Below are positions 36,009-50,871 of a stretch of 64,000 nucleotides of DNA, in pieces. The notes under the pieces were generated by a model that did no database searches, was not told the DNA's origin, and saw nothing but the letters and a program-made list of their open reading frames with translations. The position numbers and the translations under genes were made by a program. The stretch's first letter is position 1, and every line of letters starts with the position of its first letter. Location of the stretch: NCBI GenBank assembly GCA_022749755.1, contig CM040452.1, forward strand, positions 15,890,350-15,954,349, in the 5' to 3' direction. The DNA comes from Azadirachta indica. Taxonomy: Eukaryota; Streptophyta; Magnoliopsida; Sapindales; Meliaceae.

Positions 36009-37615
36009 TTAGGTACCATTTTGTATGGCAACACTTCCATTGAATCTTGATGGGACACCCACTTTATCAAAATGTTGCTTTAGTGCCTGTACTACTCTTG
36101 CTGGTATAAGCACTGTGGAACGTCCTATAAAACCACCAAACATAAAATAGGAATGTTAGTTCATGCTTCACCATTTCTTGATAAGATAACAGCAAATCCA
36201 CGAATTTAAAGAATTAAAAACAGAATCTATCCTAACTTCAATATTTATCTTAGAAGCTTTTAAATAGGTAGCAAATTGCTTCTAATTTAAGCCGAAAGTA
36301 CCACAAAAGACTAAAACAAGTGGACCGCGGAGGAAGATTCCAACGTGCCCTTATCATATAACTTCTTGGCCAGTAGAAGATAAGGGCTGGAAAGGAATCT
36401 GAGAACATGAAATCTAAATGGAATCTAGAGAGTCAAAACGAACAAGTCACTACCTAACAACAGAAAATGCAAACCTAATCGGTAAATACGACAACTGATA
36501 GTCCACATAACTTTAAACCACCCCAACTACCACTGAAAGAAAAGCAAATGCTTACCAAATCAAACCAAAAATCAGAAAATCGAGGTTATTTGTAATATTA
36601 GTACCTTGTTTCTTGCGTGACTCAGAAGAATAGCCGATTCCTTTAGGCAAAAACACACCGGTGCCACAGGGCTTGGTTTTTGGACCTGACCCACCAAGGA
36701 AAACCGTTCTCATACCAGCACTGGCTTGCTGTTGGTTGCTCTGTGGCTGTTGCGTTGCAGAATATGGGGTGGGAGTTGATGTGGAAGTTGGACTTGCAGA
36801 ACGAACACTTGTCCTTTGGCCATCGTTAAATCCAACAGAACCTCTCCGTTTGTTTTGGTATTGCTTATGCTGTTTTATGTTCTCCAGTTGTTTCACAGTC
36901 TGCTCTTGTTTGAGCTTATAAAACTTTAAACAAGAAAAAGATAGAAACGAAAGTTATAACCGAATAACTCAATAGTAATATCAAGAAGAAATGATATGTA
37001 TGCTTACTTGAATAGCTCGTATTTGATCATCGATAAGTGCTTTTCTAGAGTGAAAAGCAGCCTTGGGGTCAATCACCGTTGATTGGATTTCGCTGTAGTC
37101 GTAAGTAGAGGGGATATCTTTGTTTATCATCATCTTCCCGAACTCTTCGACCGTGGTCGGAAGTAGCGGCGACGGCGCTCGAGATGGGCCTTTAGGAGTC
37201 TCGTGGTTCAAGCGTAACGCTGACCAGAGTGTTGATTGCGTCGAACCATCCAAAATCCATGACTGAATATGACAATAAACCATAAAATAGGGCCTGAAAC
37301 GAACCCTCCATCTACACTAACTTTGTCAATAAATAAAGTTACCTTTTCCTGTTTCTCATCATCTTGAAGCATGTAGCGAGCCATCTGACGACTCAACTCA
37401 GCCATGTAATCTTCGTCGTGATCGCTTTCTGTTTCGGTTGAACCGAGCTCCGACTCAACTGGAGAACTCAGAAGTGATCCAGAATCAGACGAACCAAAGC
37501 AAGACCAAGTGTTGGTGCTGATGGGTTTGTTCAACGAGAGTGAAACATCATAGTCTTGATCAAAAAGCTGAGAGGGAAGCAGAGAATGATCCGTGCCGTG
37601 TAGGTCAACAGCCAT
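36009..37615 (-). CDS. Conserved plant protein of unknown function (4 exons, 320 aa)
   Basis: Four exons with GT-AG introns join cleanly: 37615-37343, 37262-37008, 36923-36605 and 36124-36009 (stop TAA). The exon phases agree and the total is 321 codons. The acidic N-terminal part holds MAELSRQMARYMLQDD; next comes SWILDGSTQSTLWSAL and a Pro/Ser segment. A Lys/Gln-rich, probably helical stretch (KLKQEQTVKQLENIKQ) follows, then a Ser/Thr/Gln-rich low-complexity region, a FLGGSGPK block, and the C-terminus RSTVLIPARVVQALKQHF. No membrane span or signal peptide is visible. I recognise it only as a plant-type protein of unknown role, probably nuclear or cytosolic (inference). The start lies in an ordinary leader, with a TATA-like run at 37820-37845. 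Confidence 0.82.
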
Positions 37616-40161
37616 ATTAAATGAGTTTCTTAACAGAAACAGGGAACAATAAATCAGGTGGGAGGTTTGATGATTTGCTATTATGGATGTTGCTGGTTAA
37701 TCAAGATTAATAATTACCTGGTCACACATACAAGCTAAGCTCTGACAGGGAGAAAGAAAGTAGGGAAAGGAGAGAGAGAGTCTGGATGAATATAAAACCG
37801 CGCTTTAACCGAGCGGGGGGTTATATATATATACATATATAAGATGGCAGGGTTTTTAAGAAAAGACAGGGAGCTAGCTGAGTCAGCTGATGGGTCTGAT
37901 TCTGGGGCAGTGAGTTTTAGTTTAGTTGTGTTGTGTTGTGGCTTTAGTAGGTGGACCGTACATTTGTCCAGCTATACAACTCAGCTGCCATTTGTTATAG
38001 AAAAACTGCAGTTCTTCAGTTGTAAATTGTATTTTAACACAGCGAGAGAGAGAGAGAGAGAGAGATTCTTAAATCCTGGAAATTTATTCCGTCTGTTATA
38101 TAGGTCTAGATAATTAAGGTTAAAGTCATCGTTGCCTAATTGGCCTTTAATTTTTTTTTACTGCTAATGGACATGTGGCAATCAGAACTGAGGAACGGAA
38201 TCCAGTTAGAGGCAACTTGACTGTTAGGAGTTAGGACTGACCTATGATTCTGTCTGATCTTCTGTTGGCTGGAAGTCGTAATTGCTTGTTAATTTACTTG
38301 GTTAGATTTGGGGATTAGTCAACAAAATCAGCTGTTTTTTGGATTAGGTGTGTCATGTGTGAATGAGGTGCACTCGTTCGAATTTGGGTTGGGTAACTTC
38401 GCAACTAACTCTATCTTCTCTCTCTGTTTTTTTTTTTTTTTTTTTCCTTAATATCCTTAATTTAAAAAATATAAAAAAAAAAAAAAGCCTTAAGTTCTGC
38501 TTCGTATTAAACTTAGAGATAGCTGGAAACTTTACGACTAAAGAAAGGATTGATGGAAAGAAGAAAACAAAGTGATGATGGGATTTGATATCTTGGAAAG
38601 TAGATTTGGTATTGAAAAATGAAAACTGGCGTCATGTTTTGCTATTCCGAAATGTTGAAAAGGCTTAGTTTTAATACGAAGAATGTCCGTTACCTTTTCT
38701 TTTTTTTTTTTTTTTTTTTTTTTATATAGTTAATACCTTATAATTTTTTTATATTTTTTTATATTTTATCATTTTTTTAAGTTTTGATTTTATTTTTTAA
38801 TATTTTTAATATTTTTTATTTTATCATTTATAAATTAATTAAATTAAAAGATAAAATTAAAAAAATAAAAATCGGAGTAATAAAATATTAAAAAAGATAT
38901 TAATTAAAAAAATAAAAAAGTAAGGGATATTCTCTCTTTTAATACTGAGTCCTCTAGTAAAAGAGAGGAGGAAATGGAAGTATAGTAGTTATTTGTCCAC
39001 ATATGACCTCTATGTACGTCTGAGACGTAATCATCGTAGTGTTTGCTGGGTATTATACACCACTAAATTTAAAATGGGCCGAGGCATTCCCGGTTGCGGT
39101 CTATTAAAGTTGGTTCAATGGGTTTGGTTGGGCTCCAACTGGGTCCAGGTGAAGGCCTACGGCCTTTACTCTTGTCCAACTACATCATTTTATTAAGCAG
39201 TCAAGCCATATATGCCCATACAATCCAAACATAATTACATTCGGTGATAATGTTTTATTATTATATCCAGTCTTGTACAGTTGACCAGTGGAGTGGCCTG
39301 GTTGTTAGGACAAGAGCCAAACGGTCCCCCTTCTGAAGTCGTCGAGTGACCAGCGATAAAGTTGAGGGATGGGAACCGCGCCCAATTTATTTATATTAGT
39401 TACTTATTTCAAAAATAGTGTCGAGATCTTAAACGAAGGTTTAAACTACATTGTTGTCATTATTATTATTATTATACATTTTGATTCGTCGAAGGCATTT
39501 GAATAATTTGATGAGCAATTTAATGATGAAGAAAACGCGCGACGATAATATCATTTCTTTCCTTATAATTTCTATAAACATGGTGTAAAATTCTCTTAAT
39601 TAACTCAAAATATCGTTTCAATTTATTTATAATTTACTATTTCATGATAAAATTACGATAAAAATGAAAGAGAGATCATTATATATTGATTTATTTTAAG
39701 TTATCCAATAATTTTATATATATATATATAGATGATTATTAATTAACATTAATTGGTCAATCTGAGAACCATTTAGTAGTAAAACTAAATATTCTTCAAA
39801 CCGGTATTTTAAGTCAGAAAAATAATTATTTTATTTGAAATAGGAATTGTTGAGCATGATGATTTTTATAAATCATTTAATTTAAAAATTAAAAATGAAT
39901 TAAAATATTTGTAACTTCTATTTGATTTTTTTTATAAAAAATTCATTAACAAAGATATTTGTGACGAATTACTCATGCGTTGGCAAAGTGAATAATAGAC
40001 ACGTATATTAATATATCTACAATTCAACTTAGGTTGACAAATTAGGACTCGCGAGTAAGTTCTGAAGACAAACGTCGCGCATTTTCTTCTTCATTCTTAT
40101 CTTCTCTTTCCTTCCGCTGAAAAACTCTAAGCAGAGGCTAAAAGGAAAAGAGGAAGCAAAG
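37616..40161. other. Intergenic region: promoter of the unknown gene, simple repeats, AT-rich DNA
   Basis: 37616-37850 is the likely promoter and leader of the minus-strand gene. A (GA)n tract lies at 38044-38066, poly-T at 38427-38446 and 38700-38723, and a possible small inverted-repeat element at 38670-38950 (separate entry). No other gene is recognised. Confidence 0.45.
38670..38950. repeat. Possible MITE-like inverted-repeat element (~280 bp)
   Basis: The left end TTTTAATACGAAGAATGTCC resembles the reverse of the right end (AGTATTAAAAGAGAGAATAT), with GTTACCTTTT against CTTACTTTTT further in. The interior is AT-rich and roughly palindromic. No target duplication was identified. Confidence 0.35.
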
Positions 40162-40773
40162 ATGACAAGAGACAGGAAAATAGGTGCAGCCCTGGATTTC
40201 TCAAGGGGAAGCAAATGAGCTCTGAGATGGACCATTGATAATCTGCTAGATGAAGGGGACACCGTGTACATCATTCACGTTAAGCGTCCTGAAGGCGAAG
40301 AGTCACGCAACCTCCTCTGGCTGGACGCAGGCTCACGTTAGTTCCCTCCCTCATCTAGCTATTTCTTTTCTCATGTTTAATTATTTAGATACTATGATCT
40401 TTAATTTATATGATGGATCTTCGTGTGTGTAGCTTTGATTCCATGGGAGGAGTTCCATCAACCTGAGGTGATGCAGAAATACGAAGTTAATCTTGATCAT
40501 GAGGTTGTGCACATACTTAACACTGCTTCTTGGCAGAAACATGTACTATTCTCTCTCTGCTTCTGTAGGACATATGAGTGATTTTGTTTGTGTATTTTTT
40601 TTTTTTTTTTTTTGGCCTTCATCTTATAGTGTTTGGAGTCGTTTATAGGTGCGTGTTGTAGCAAAGATATACTGAGGTGATGCTATAGAAAAACTCTGTG
40701 ACGCTGTTGAAGATCTGAAGCTTGATTCTTTGGTCATGGGTAGCAGAGGTCTTGGCTCTATTCGTTTATAGGT

Positions 40774-40806
<33 letters not shown>

Positions 40807-41053
40807 ACATACAGTTCTTATCTGCTTTTATTTTGTTTTGTTTATTGAGTTTGCTATATAGCTCAAGGATATGTGGCTGGCCTGTTTTAGTTTTTGATCT
40901 AATGGGCTAACGTAACGGAAAATTTTGTGGAAATTAATTAATTATAGGGTGCTACTGGGGAGTGTGAGCAACCATGTTGTGACACATGCAACTTGTCCTG
41001 TCACGATTGTCAAGCAGCCACCAGGTCATGGAATTTCTGATTTCTTGTTCTAG
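40162..41053 (+). pseudogene. Universal stress protein (USP/PHOS34-type) pseudogene, 4 exons
   Basis: Plant USP genes encode small cytosolic proteins with an ATP-binding alpha/beta fold. Exon-like blocks are 40162-40336 (MTRDRKIGAALDFSRGSK), 40433-40542 (LIPWEEFHQPEVMQKYEV), 40649 to about 40770 (VVAKIY, then [16 protein letters not shown]) and 40948-41053 (VLLGSVSNHVVTHATCPVTI). They match the usual four-exon layout, with the ATP-binding GSRGLG...GSVSNHV signature kept. Two in-frame TGA codons destroy it: one in exon 1 right after SRGSK, the other in exon 3 after KIY, where the family has Trp. The exon 3 donor region is also altered next to a (GT)n tract (40776-40804). Splice sites elsewhere remain good, so decay is recent. 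Confidence 0.82.
40776..40804. repeat. (GT)n microsatellite
   Basis: About fourteen GT units inside the third intron of the USP pseudogene. Confidence 0.9.
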
Positions 41054-41509
41054 AAAATCCTACCTTGCAAAGAGTTGTTCATCGATTAGGACATAATATA
41101 ATATGATATGATCTCGTACAAGGTTATACTCTGAAGGGTTGTTTTGTTTTGGTTTTACAGGTGTTTAGTGTATTTCCAAACGTAGTGGTGTTCTAGGTGT
41201 TCAAATATGCAATATATATGTTCCAGGGCTGTATTAATAGTTTGACTTCTTATTAGTTATTACTCTCTATTTGTTTAGTAAAATGATACATGTTTCTGAG
41301 TTTCTTGCTTTTTCTTATCCTTTTATTTTTCCAAGATATTTTCTTTGGTTATAACATCATGTCAATTTCAATTCTATCTGGACATAAACTTGATTATAGA
41401 AATCAGAACAGAGTGCCTCCAACTGCATAAATAGTCATAGCACATATATTGAGTTGAGGCCACATGATTCTGTAAGCTTTATATATGAATCCTTCGTTTG
41501 AATGCAAGC

Positions 41510-42277
<768 letters not shown>

Positions 42278-42533
42278 TTTTTAATTTGTAACTGGGAAGG
42301 AGTTGTTGCAGTTGCTAACTGATGCATATTTTCTCTATAAACTTGCATGCCTTTGTAGGGGATGCTTCAAGCCAGAAACGAAAATGAAAATTTGTGCCCA
42401 GTTGGCAAGATGATGTTGTCAAATTTGACACGGTAGGTATGCATAATTGATAGCCACTTGGGGGGAGTTGTCCAAACAAATTCGGCTCCTCTGTGTAATC
42501 TGTATCATTAGAGGCTCTAATTTGGGCTCTAAT

Positions 42534-42720
42534 TTTCATCATTTAGTGAATTATTAACACAATTTTAGAATTACTATTAGTGATTAGGCAACATTCTGAC
42601 GATCCCCAAGATTACATATCCTGATAGTGATAAATTTCATCATTTAGTGAATTATTAACACAATTTTGGAATTAGTAGTAGTGATTAGGCAGCATTCTGA
42701 CTTTCCCCAAGAATAATTGA
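42534..42720. repeat. Tandem duplication with 101-bp period
   Basis: TTTCATCATTTAGTGAATTA starts at 42534 and again at 42635. About 85 bases of each copy match closely, through GATTAGGCAACATTCTGAC against GATTAGGCAGCATTCTGAC. Confidence 0.85.
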
Positions 42721-43027
42721 TCAGTTCTGGTGAAATCTGTAATGCCTTATGACTTGACAAAACAGAACCCCTTTGATAGAACTTATCAGTAGCAAGTTTT
42801 ATTAAAATGCTGAAGTTGCCAGGAAATCTTCCACAACCAAAATTGCTCTACTAGTAATTGACTGCAATTAATAGATAGAAACCAAGCTTCTATTTATATC
42901 AATACGATACAATCTCTGGGTGTGTACTACTGCAGCCATTTATAAAGCTATATATATAGTATGCAATACATAATCATAAGACACAGGAGATGTGGGTTAT
43001 GATATTCTCCAGGCAATACGGATCTCT

Positions 43028-43777
<750 letters not shown>

Positions 43778-44896
43778 TTCTGCAGTTTCAGACGGTAATG
43801 GACTTAGTATATTTATAGCTTTTCTCCTCTTTCTAAAATAGCTCTCGTCAATCAAGAATTTACCATTGGTTCAAATGGTCTGAAATTAATGCTTTGTTGG
43901 CTGGTCATAGAGGGATGATCCGTAAACTGTACTTAAAAGCAATAAGTATAGCTTTGTAAAAGACAACTCTCTTAGAAAATGCAACCTGAAATCTGACTAA
44001 TTTGATATGAGTGTGCAACCTCTTTGACAAGAATACAGAGTGACAAAAGCAAAAGTTGGTCAATAATTCTCATATGAAGGAAGCCAATGAGATTCTCCAA
44101 ACTGTAGTGAATGCATCTAACATTACTTTGTCAACGGCATTCCAATGCAACTTCCTGGAGTCATTCAGTTTTTTAATAGAAACATGAAATTGTAAACTGA
44201 AAGCGACTTTTCAGCAAAATTCTAATAAAACATCAACGAAACTTAAAAAAATGGAGTCTATGCGGTATGACAAATGCAAAAATTAGCTGATAATGTATCA
44301 AGAATTGGTCAATTGTTAATAAACTGATTGACAGAAATCAGGTTACATAATACCTATCTCCGTTGAGTTCTTTATCTTACAATTATTGTTGCATCTCACG
44401 TCACAGTGGAAGATGTGCCCAAACTAAGTTTGAAGCTTTGTGCCTTTTAGGTTGTAAAGCTCAATAACAAATATGTGATGGATTGTGTGTCAAAAAAGCA
44501 CATTTTAAATTGAAAAGCTCAGTAACAAAATCTATGATGGATGGATTGTGTGCCCAAAAACATTTTACAGAATTAAATGTAATATATGGGTAGTTGCTGG
44601 ACCCAAATTATTATTACCATATGTTACAGAGTTAAACATAATATGTATCACAATATCTTGCTTCTACCGCGTTAAAAATTTACAAATGAAGTAGTGATTT
44701 CAAAGCAGCAGTTGCCAGGAAATTTCTCCACAGTCAACTTTTAATTTTTCTACTAGTAAAAACAATTTTCTTAGGAAAAACTCGGCTTTAATTCGTACCA
44801 GGTGTCAGACATAGTGCGCTATGATAGAGTATCCATTATAAAATCATAGACCAGAGGAGGTGTGAGTTAAGATCCCATCAAGATCTACTAATCTCT
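43778..44896. other. Intergenic region between GST pseudogenes 2 and 3
   Basis: No gene is recognised. It is the upstream flank of pseudogene 2 and the downstream flank of pseudogene 3. Short direct repeats of a GTAACAAA...TGATGGATTGTGTG type occur at about 44465-44555. Confidence 0.4.
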
Positions 44897-47340
44897 TTAC
44901 CTGTGAGCAGATTTGAGGGCTTCATTGCGAGCTTTAATGTAAGCAATTAAGGTGCTTCTCTCTTGGAGGTCGGCATTGATTGACTACATCAATTTCTTGG
45001 AGCTTTACTGTAATAAAATGTTCTTATATAGGAAATGGAAGGAAAATAAATTAATTTACTTTAAATTTGAAATTCAGATTTTAATTGCAATTGAATAGGA
45101 TGGATAATAATTTTGATTTAAGAATTCATATTTGGATTTTGAAATTAGGATTTATGGTTTTGATAAATTAGTTAATTTAATTTTTAAATTTGAATTTTAG
45201 ATTTTAAAATTAAGATTTATGGTTTTGGTAAATTAGTTTATATGATTTTTCAAGTTGAATATTAGGTTATTACTTTTTAAATTTGAAAGTCAATTTTTAG
45301 TTATAAATAGGTGCAACTATCTCACTTCATAGCATAAGTTTTATTTTACAAATTCATCAAATACTCTTTAAAAAGTTTTTTTTCTAAATTCTACATTTTT
45401 TCAAGGTTTGGTGGAAAGAATTTTTTAGAAGCGTAGTTCCGAGAAGTGGGTGGCTTAATGTTGAGCATAGAAGAATTTTATTGGCTTATTATTGTTTTGA
45501 GTTAAGTAAATTTATACATAATGTATTGTAATCAAATACTTAAAATTATTAATGAAAATTGTAAGCATAAATATGTTTATAAGAAATAGGGTTGTTTCAT
45601 GCATTTATTTCAAGTTAGTTTTTCTATAAACTAAATTCTGTAATTTTTTATTTTGTATCATTTTCATGGTTTTAAGTAAAATAAATCTTGATTTATGTTA
45701 ATTAGTTTATTAAAGTAAAAATTGTATCTTTTCTTAAAATGAGATTAATATTTTTTTTCTAAATGCATATTTTAGCTTAAAAGAAATTTATTTTGCTTAT
45801 GCTTAAATTTTTTAATTATTAAATTATAAAGTGTATTATTTTCTTGTCAATATTTTCTTTCTTAGGTGGCTACAAATCTATTTTCTTTATACACTAGTTT
45901 TAAAAATGATTATTAATTGTACTTTTTCATATAAATCACTGAATGCATTACATAATTGAATACAAAATAAATGTTATTCAACCTATTATACATGAAAGTC
46001 ATAATTACTAATTAATGTTTATCTTATTGTCTATAATAACTGTTTTTGTTAATTGTTACCAACTGACTAGTTGGGTTACTGTTTGTGCACTTATTGACTT
46101 TTAATGATTAGATTTTTGGGGTACGAATATACTACATTGTTAAAAATGAGACATCGAAGTACTGGTAATGTTATGAGACATGAGTTAAATATATTGTTAA
46201 ATGTGTTATTGAATATTAATTTTTTAAAATTCTTTCATGTTTTTTGTTTATTGAATGTGATGTTTTTGCTTATATATTATTGAATGTTTCTAGCAAAATA
46301 AGAATTTGTTTATTTAATTATAATATTATGCGTTCTTAAAATTATCTTTAGTATTTGTTTATAATTTTATGTATAAATTTACTTACCAAATAAGCGGCTC
46401 ATCCCTCTCTTGTCATCATTATTTTGTAGATTAAGGGGTATGAATAAAAGATTGATAGAGGTTTAAAGATTGGCTATTTTAGAGATTAGAATGTTTTGTA
46501 ATAAGAAATATTTAGTTTTAAACTTTTATTTTGGTTTAAGTTGTCAATTAAAGTTTATCATATTTTACATTGTATTTAAAAATTTTATTTTATCTATAAT
46601 GTTAAAATTGATGTAATTTGAAATTAGATTACATTCTAATTTTTGTTTTGTTGAGGCAACATTTGGAGTGTTATATTTGCAATCCATTTGAATAACGCAG
46701 GACATTTTTCTCCGGTCAATGCCTCTATTCCAAGAAGTTCTTGCGTCAATGGGAACCAAAATGCTATAACGAGTGCAACAATGTCAACAAGGCCAATAGT
46801 TTCACCTCCAACGAAGTCTTTTCCTTGGAGTTCACTCTCCAAGAATTTCGTCAATTGAGAAACTTCTTCTATCTCAAGCTCTCTTTCCTTCCCTTCACAA
46901 AAATCAACCTTCCATGCTGTTGGCAAGATCTGCATACAAGAATTAAACATTTATTATTGGTATCAACTTTATACTCATCAGAACATTTCATCAATTTTAT
47001 GCCTTTTAAGAACACCTAAAATGCTTACCTTTCCATCAACGAACTTAGCCCAAAAGCAAGTCGTAGCTCTTTGATAAGGATCATGAGGCAAAATAGGATT
47101 ATTCTTCCATGTCTCGTCAATGTACTCAAGAATGACTACTGACTCAGCAATTGGTTTCCCATTGTGAACAAGCACAGGGACTTTCTTACGAACTGGGTTA
47201 TACATAAGACGTTCAGGACTCTTGTTGGACAGGTCTTCTTCTATGTATTCATAGGGCATTCCTTTGAGCTTCAGTGCAAGCTCAACTCTGCGACTAAAAG
47301 GGCTTGACCATCTGCTATAGAGCTTCACCTCTTCAGCCAT
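44897..47340 (-). pseudogene. Tau-class glutathione S-transferase copy 3, split by an insertion
   Basis: Exon 1 (47340-47029, 104 codons) is intact: [18 protein letters not shown] carries the catalytic Ser, and [17 protein letters not shown] the glutathione-contact ES pair. A 99-bp GT-AG intron follows. Exon 2 begins at 46929 (ILPTAWKVDF) and runs in frame to FKWIA, then enters foreign sequence near 46667 and stops a few codons later. The missing C-terminal segment (EIDVVNQCRPPREKHL to the TAA at 44899-44897) lies 1.65 kb away and has an extra frameshift. The protein made would lack about 35 C-terminal residues that contribute to the hydrophobic substrate pocket. Confidence 0.82.
45010..46667. 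mobile_element. ~1.65-kb insertion of unknown type inside GST copy 3
   Basis: The boundaries are defined by the interrupted GST exon: GST sequence ends at CTTGGAGCTTT on the left and resumes at TTGCAATCCATTTG on the right. The insert is very AT-rich with no reading frame. The ends carry AAATGTT in inverted orientation (left AAAATGTT, right AACATTTGG), and a TATAAATAGG box lies at about 45304. No clear target duplication or LTR pair was found; a non-autonomous DNA element or a solo LTR is possible. Confidence 0.55.
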
Positions 47341-48337
47341 TTCACAGCGAGGTTTCAGAGTTAATTGTGTTTTGTGTTTGTTTGATGCTTTTTCTATAAT
47401 GAACTCATAGAGTTACTGTTTCTTCCTTTACAAGTTTTCTTGACAAACGAGTTTGTGGTATTTTGAATTCAATCAAATGTTTCGGTTTCAACGTTTTCAG
47501 GTTCACCACCCACCAGAGTTGGTAAGATTAATTTTAAAAAAAGCATAACCCTACTATCCCCAGATTTTGAGTCGTCTTTTTTTTTTTTTTTTGTTTGGAA
47601 AAGCTAAAATATAATTTTTAAATTGAAAAATATAATAAAAATTTTGATAATGACAATGTTGTTACAAACTGCGTTGGATGGTTTTGTAACAACCAATAAC
47701 CTGACATACGGCAACGTCAACGTAATTAGTGCATGCATTGTTCTACCATATTCTATAGAATATGCCTTTCTTTGTAAGTGCCTTGACTTATCCACAATCC
47801 CAATAATGCATTTGACTAATGCTAGTTGATTTATTTTAGCAATTTTTTCACACTCATCTCATGGAGAGGAAGGATAGAGAGTAGTTTAGCTTAAAAGTGT
47901 TCATTATTTCGATTTTAAAGAAAATCTGATTACTGAATTTAAGATGAAATCTACTAGCAATAAATCTTGCAATTGTATTTTCTTAAAGAGCAGAGAAGTT
48001 AAACTATATCTACTCTTAGAAGTCATACCCTCTTTTAATATGTCCAAAAGTGCTACCAACCTCTCACAGATCACAATTACATTTCAGAGTCGAAAATTAA
48101 CGATTAAGGAGTTTTAGTGCCGCAGTTACCAGGAAATTTCTCCACAATCAAATTACCGGTAAACAATCTACATTACAACAAACCAAGCTTTTCTTCATAC
48201 CATTAAGATTGAGATTGTTGATACAATCTCAGCAAATGCAGGAATAGAGCTTAAACGCACACAGAGTATGCAAACACATAATAGTCATAAAACAGAGGAT
48301 GTGCAGGTGGGTTATTAATTAATATGATCCCATCTCT
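47341..48337. other. Intergenic region between GST copy 3 and the intact GST
   Basis: Upstream flank of GST copy 3 and 3' flank of the intact gene. No other gene is seen; there is a poly-T run at 47578-47592. Confidence 0.4.
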
Positions 48338-49990
<1,653 letters not shown>

Positions 49991-50062
49991 GTCGTTGTAG
50001 TATAGTGGTAAGTATTCCCGCCTGTCACGCGGGCGACCCGGGTTCGATCCCCGGCAACGGCG
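49991..50062 (+). tRNA. tRNA-Asp (anticodon GTC)
   Basis: A 72-base cloverleaf: acceptor stem GTCGTTG with CAACGGC, anticodon stem CCCGC/GCGGG around the loop CTGTCAC (GTC at 50024-50026), T arm CCGGGTTCGATCCCCGG. T runs at 50066-50069 and 50074-50080 are Pol III terminators, and a CAA motif precedes the gene, as is usual for plant nuclear tRNAs. Confidence 0.97.
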
Positions 50063-50319
50063 GCGTTTTGGTATTTTTTTCGTTTCCCGTTTTAATTTGT
50101 CTTTTTTGTTTGTGTTTTCAGTATCCCAGAACTTCGCTCAAAAACTCACATTTCTCAACCCTCTTCTGTACCTTGCCTGCGAAGACACGTTATGTGCCAT
50201 TATGTAACTTTCTATCTTCAACGCTACGCCTGCAACACAACACTCTTCCATTTTTTTTAATTTTATAAAAACAGCAACATGTTTCTGTTTCCTTTGATTC
50301 ATTAACTCCTTCCCGGAAA

Positions 50320-50871
50320 ATGGCCAATGTAACACCACAAAGAAAACTAAGCGCAACCACGATCCACATTATGGCATTAGATGGCATTGTTAACGTTAAT
50401 TCATTGTTCACTCTAGGACTCTTCCTCGGCCTAACCCTGTATCCTACTCCCACTGACACCCTCGTCTCCGGTTCATGTTCTGCGGGGCCCGCCGTCGCTG
50501 AGGATTTAGTGTCATGCCACGTCTATTCCTTCAGCTCCTTCCTCTTCTCTAGTCTTATAGCCTCGGCTCTGAAGCAAGCCATCAAGATTGCTAATGGTAG
50601 TAGTCAACAACATGATGCGCTAGGTGTTAGTATGACTGTTGTGCGTGTCAACTTAACGGTTTTGCGTGTCGGAATACTGGTTTCGGGTGTTGGGTCGGTG
50701 TTCGGATGCGGGTTCTTGATGATGGCGTTGGTGAATTTGATTCAGATTAAGCTGGGGGTGTTGGGTTGCAAGAGTTTCTACACTTCGGCTGCAATATCTC
50801 CTCTTCTGACTTTGGTCCCTTTGGCACTCGTTATTTATGTTGGTCTTGTGCTTTATGCCTTCTCTCGATAA
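50320..50871 (+). CDS. MEE60-like four-span membrane protein (183 aa)
   Basis: Single-exon gene with ATG at 50320. It shows four hydrophobic segments: about residues 15-42 (containing ALDGIVNVNSLFTLGLFLGL), 70-88, 112-142 and 155-180. Between the first two is a loop with two Cys (GSCSAGPAVAEDLVSCHV). The ALDGxVNVNSLFT block and the overall layout resemble the plant family that includes maternal effect embryo arrest 60; the match rests on my recognition, and molecular function is unknown for the family. No lesion is visible. It sits 257 bases after tRNA-Asp. Confidence 0.72.
   Translation: MANVTPQRKLSATTIHIMALDGIVNVNSLFTLGLFLGLTLYPTPTDTLVSGSCSAGPAVAEDLVSCHVYSFSSFLFSSLIASALKQAIKIANGSSQQHDALGVSMTVVRVNLTVLRVGILVSGVGSVFGCGFLMMALVNLIQIKLGVLGCKSFYTSAAISPLLTLVPLALVIYVGLVLYAFSR

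Noticed and set aside
45010..46667. Solo LTR interpretation of the GST insertion
   Set aside because: The left end can be read as TG..., but no matching CA end with a 5-bp target duplication was found, so the class is left open.
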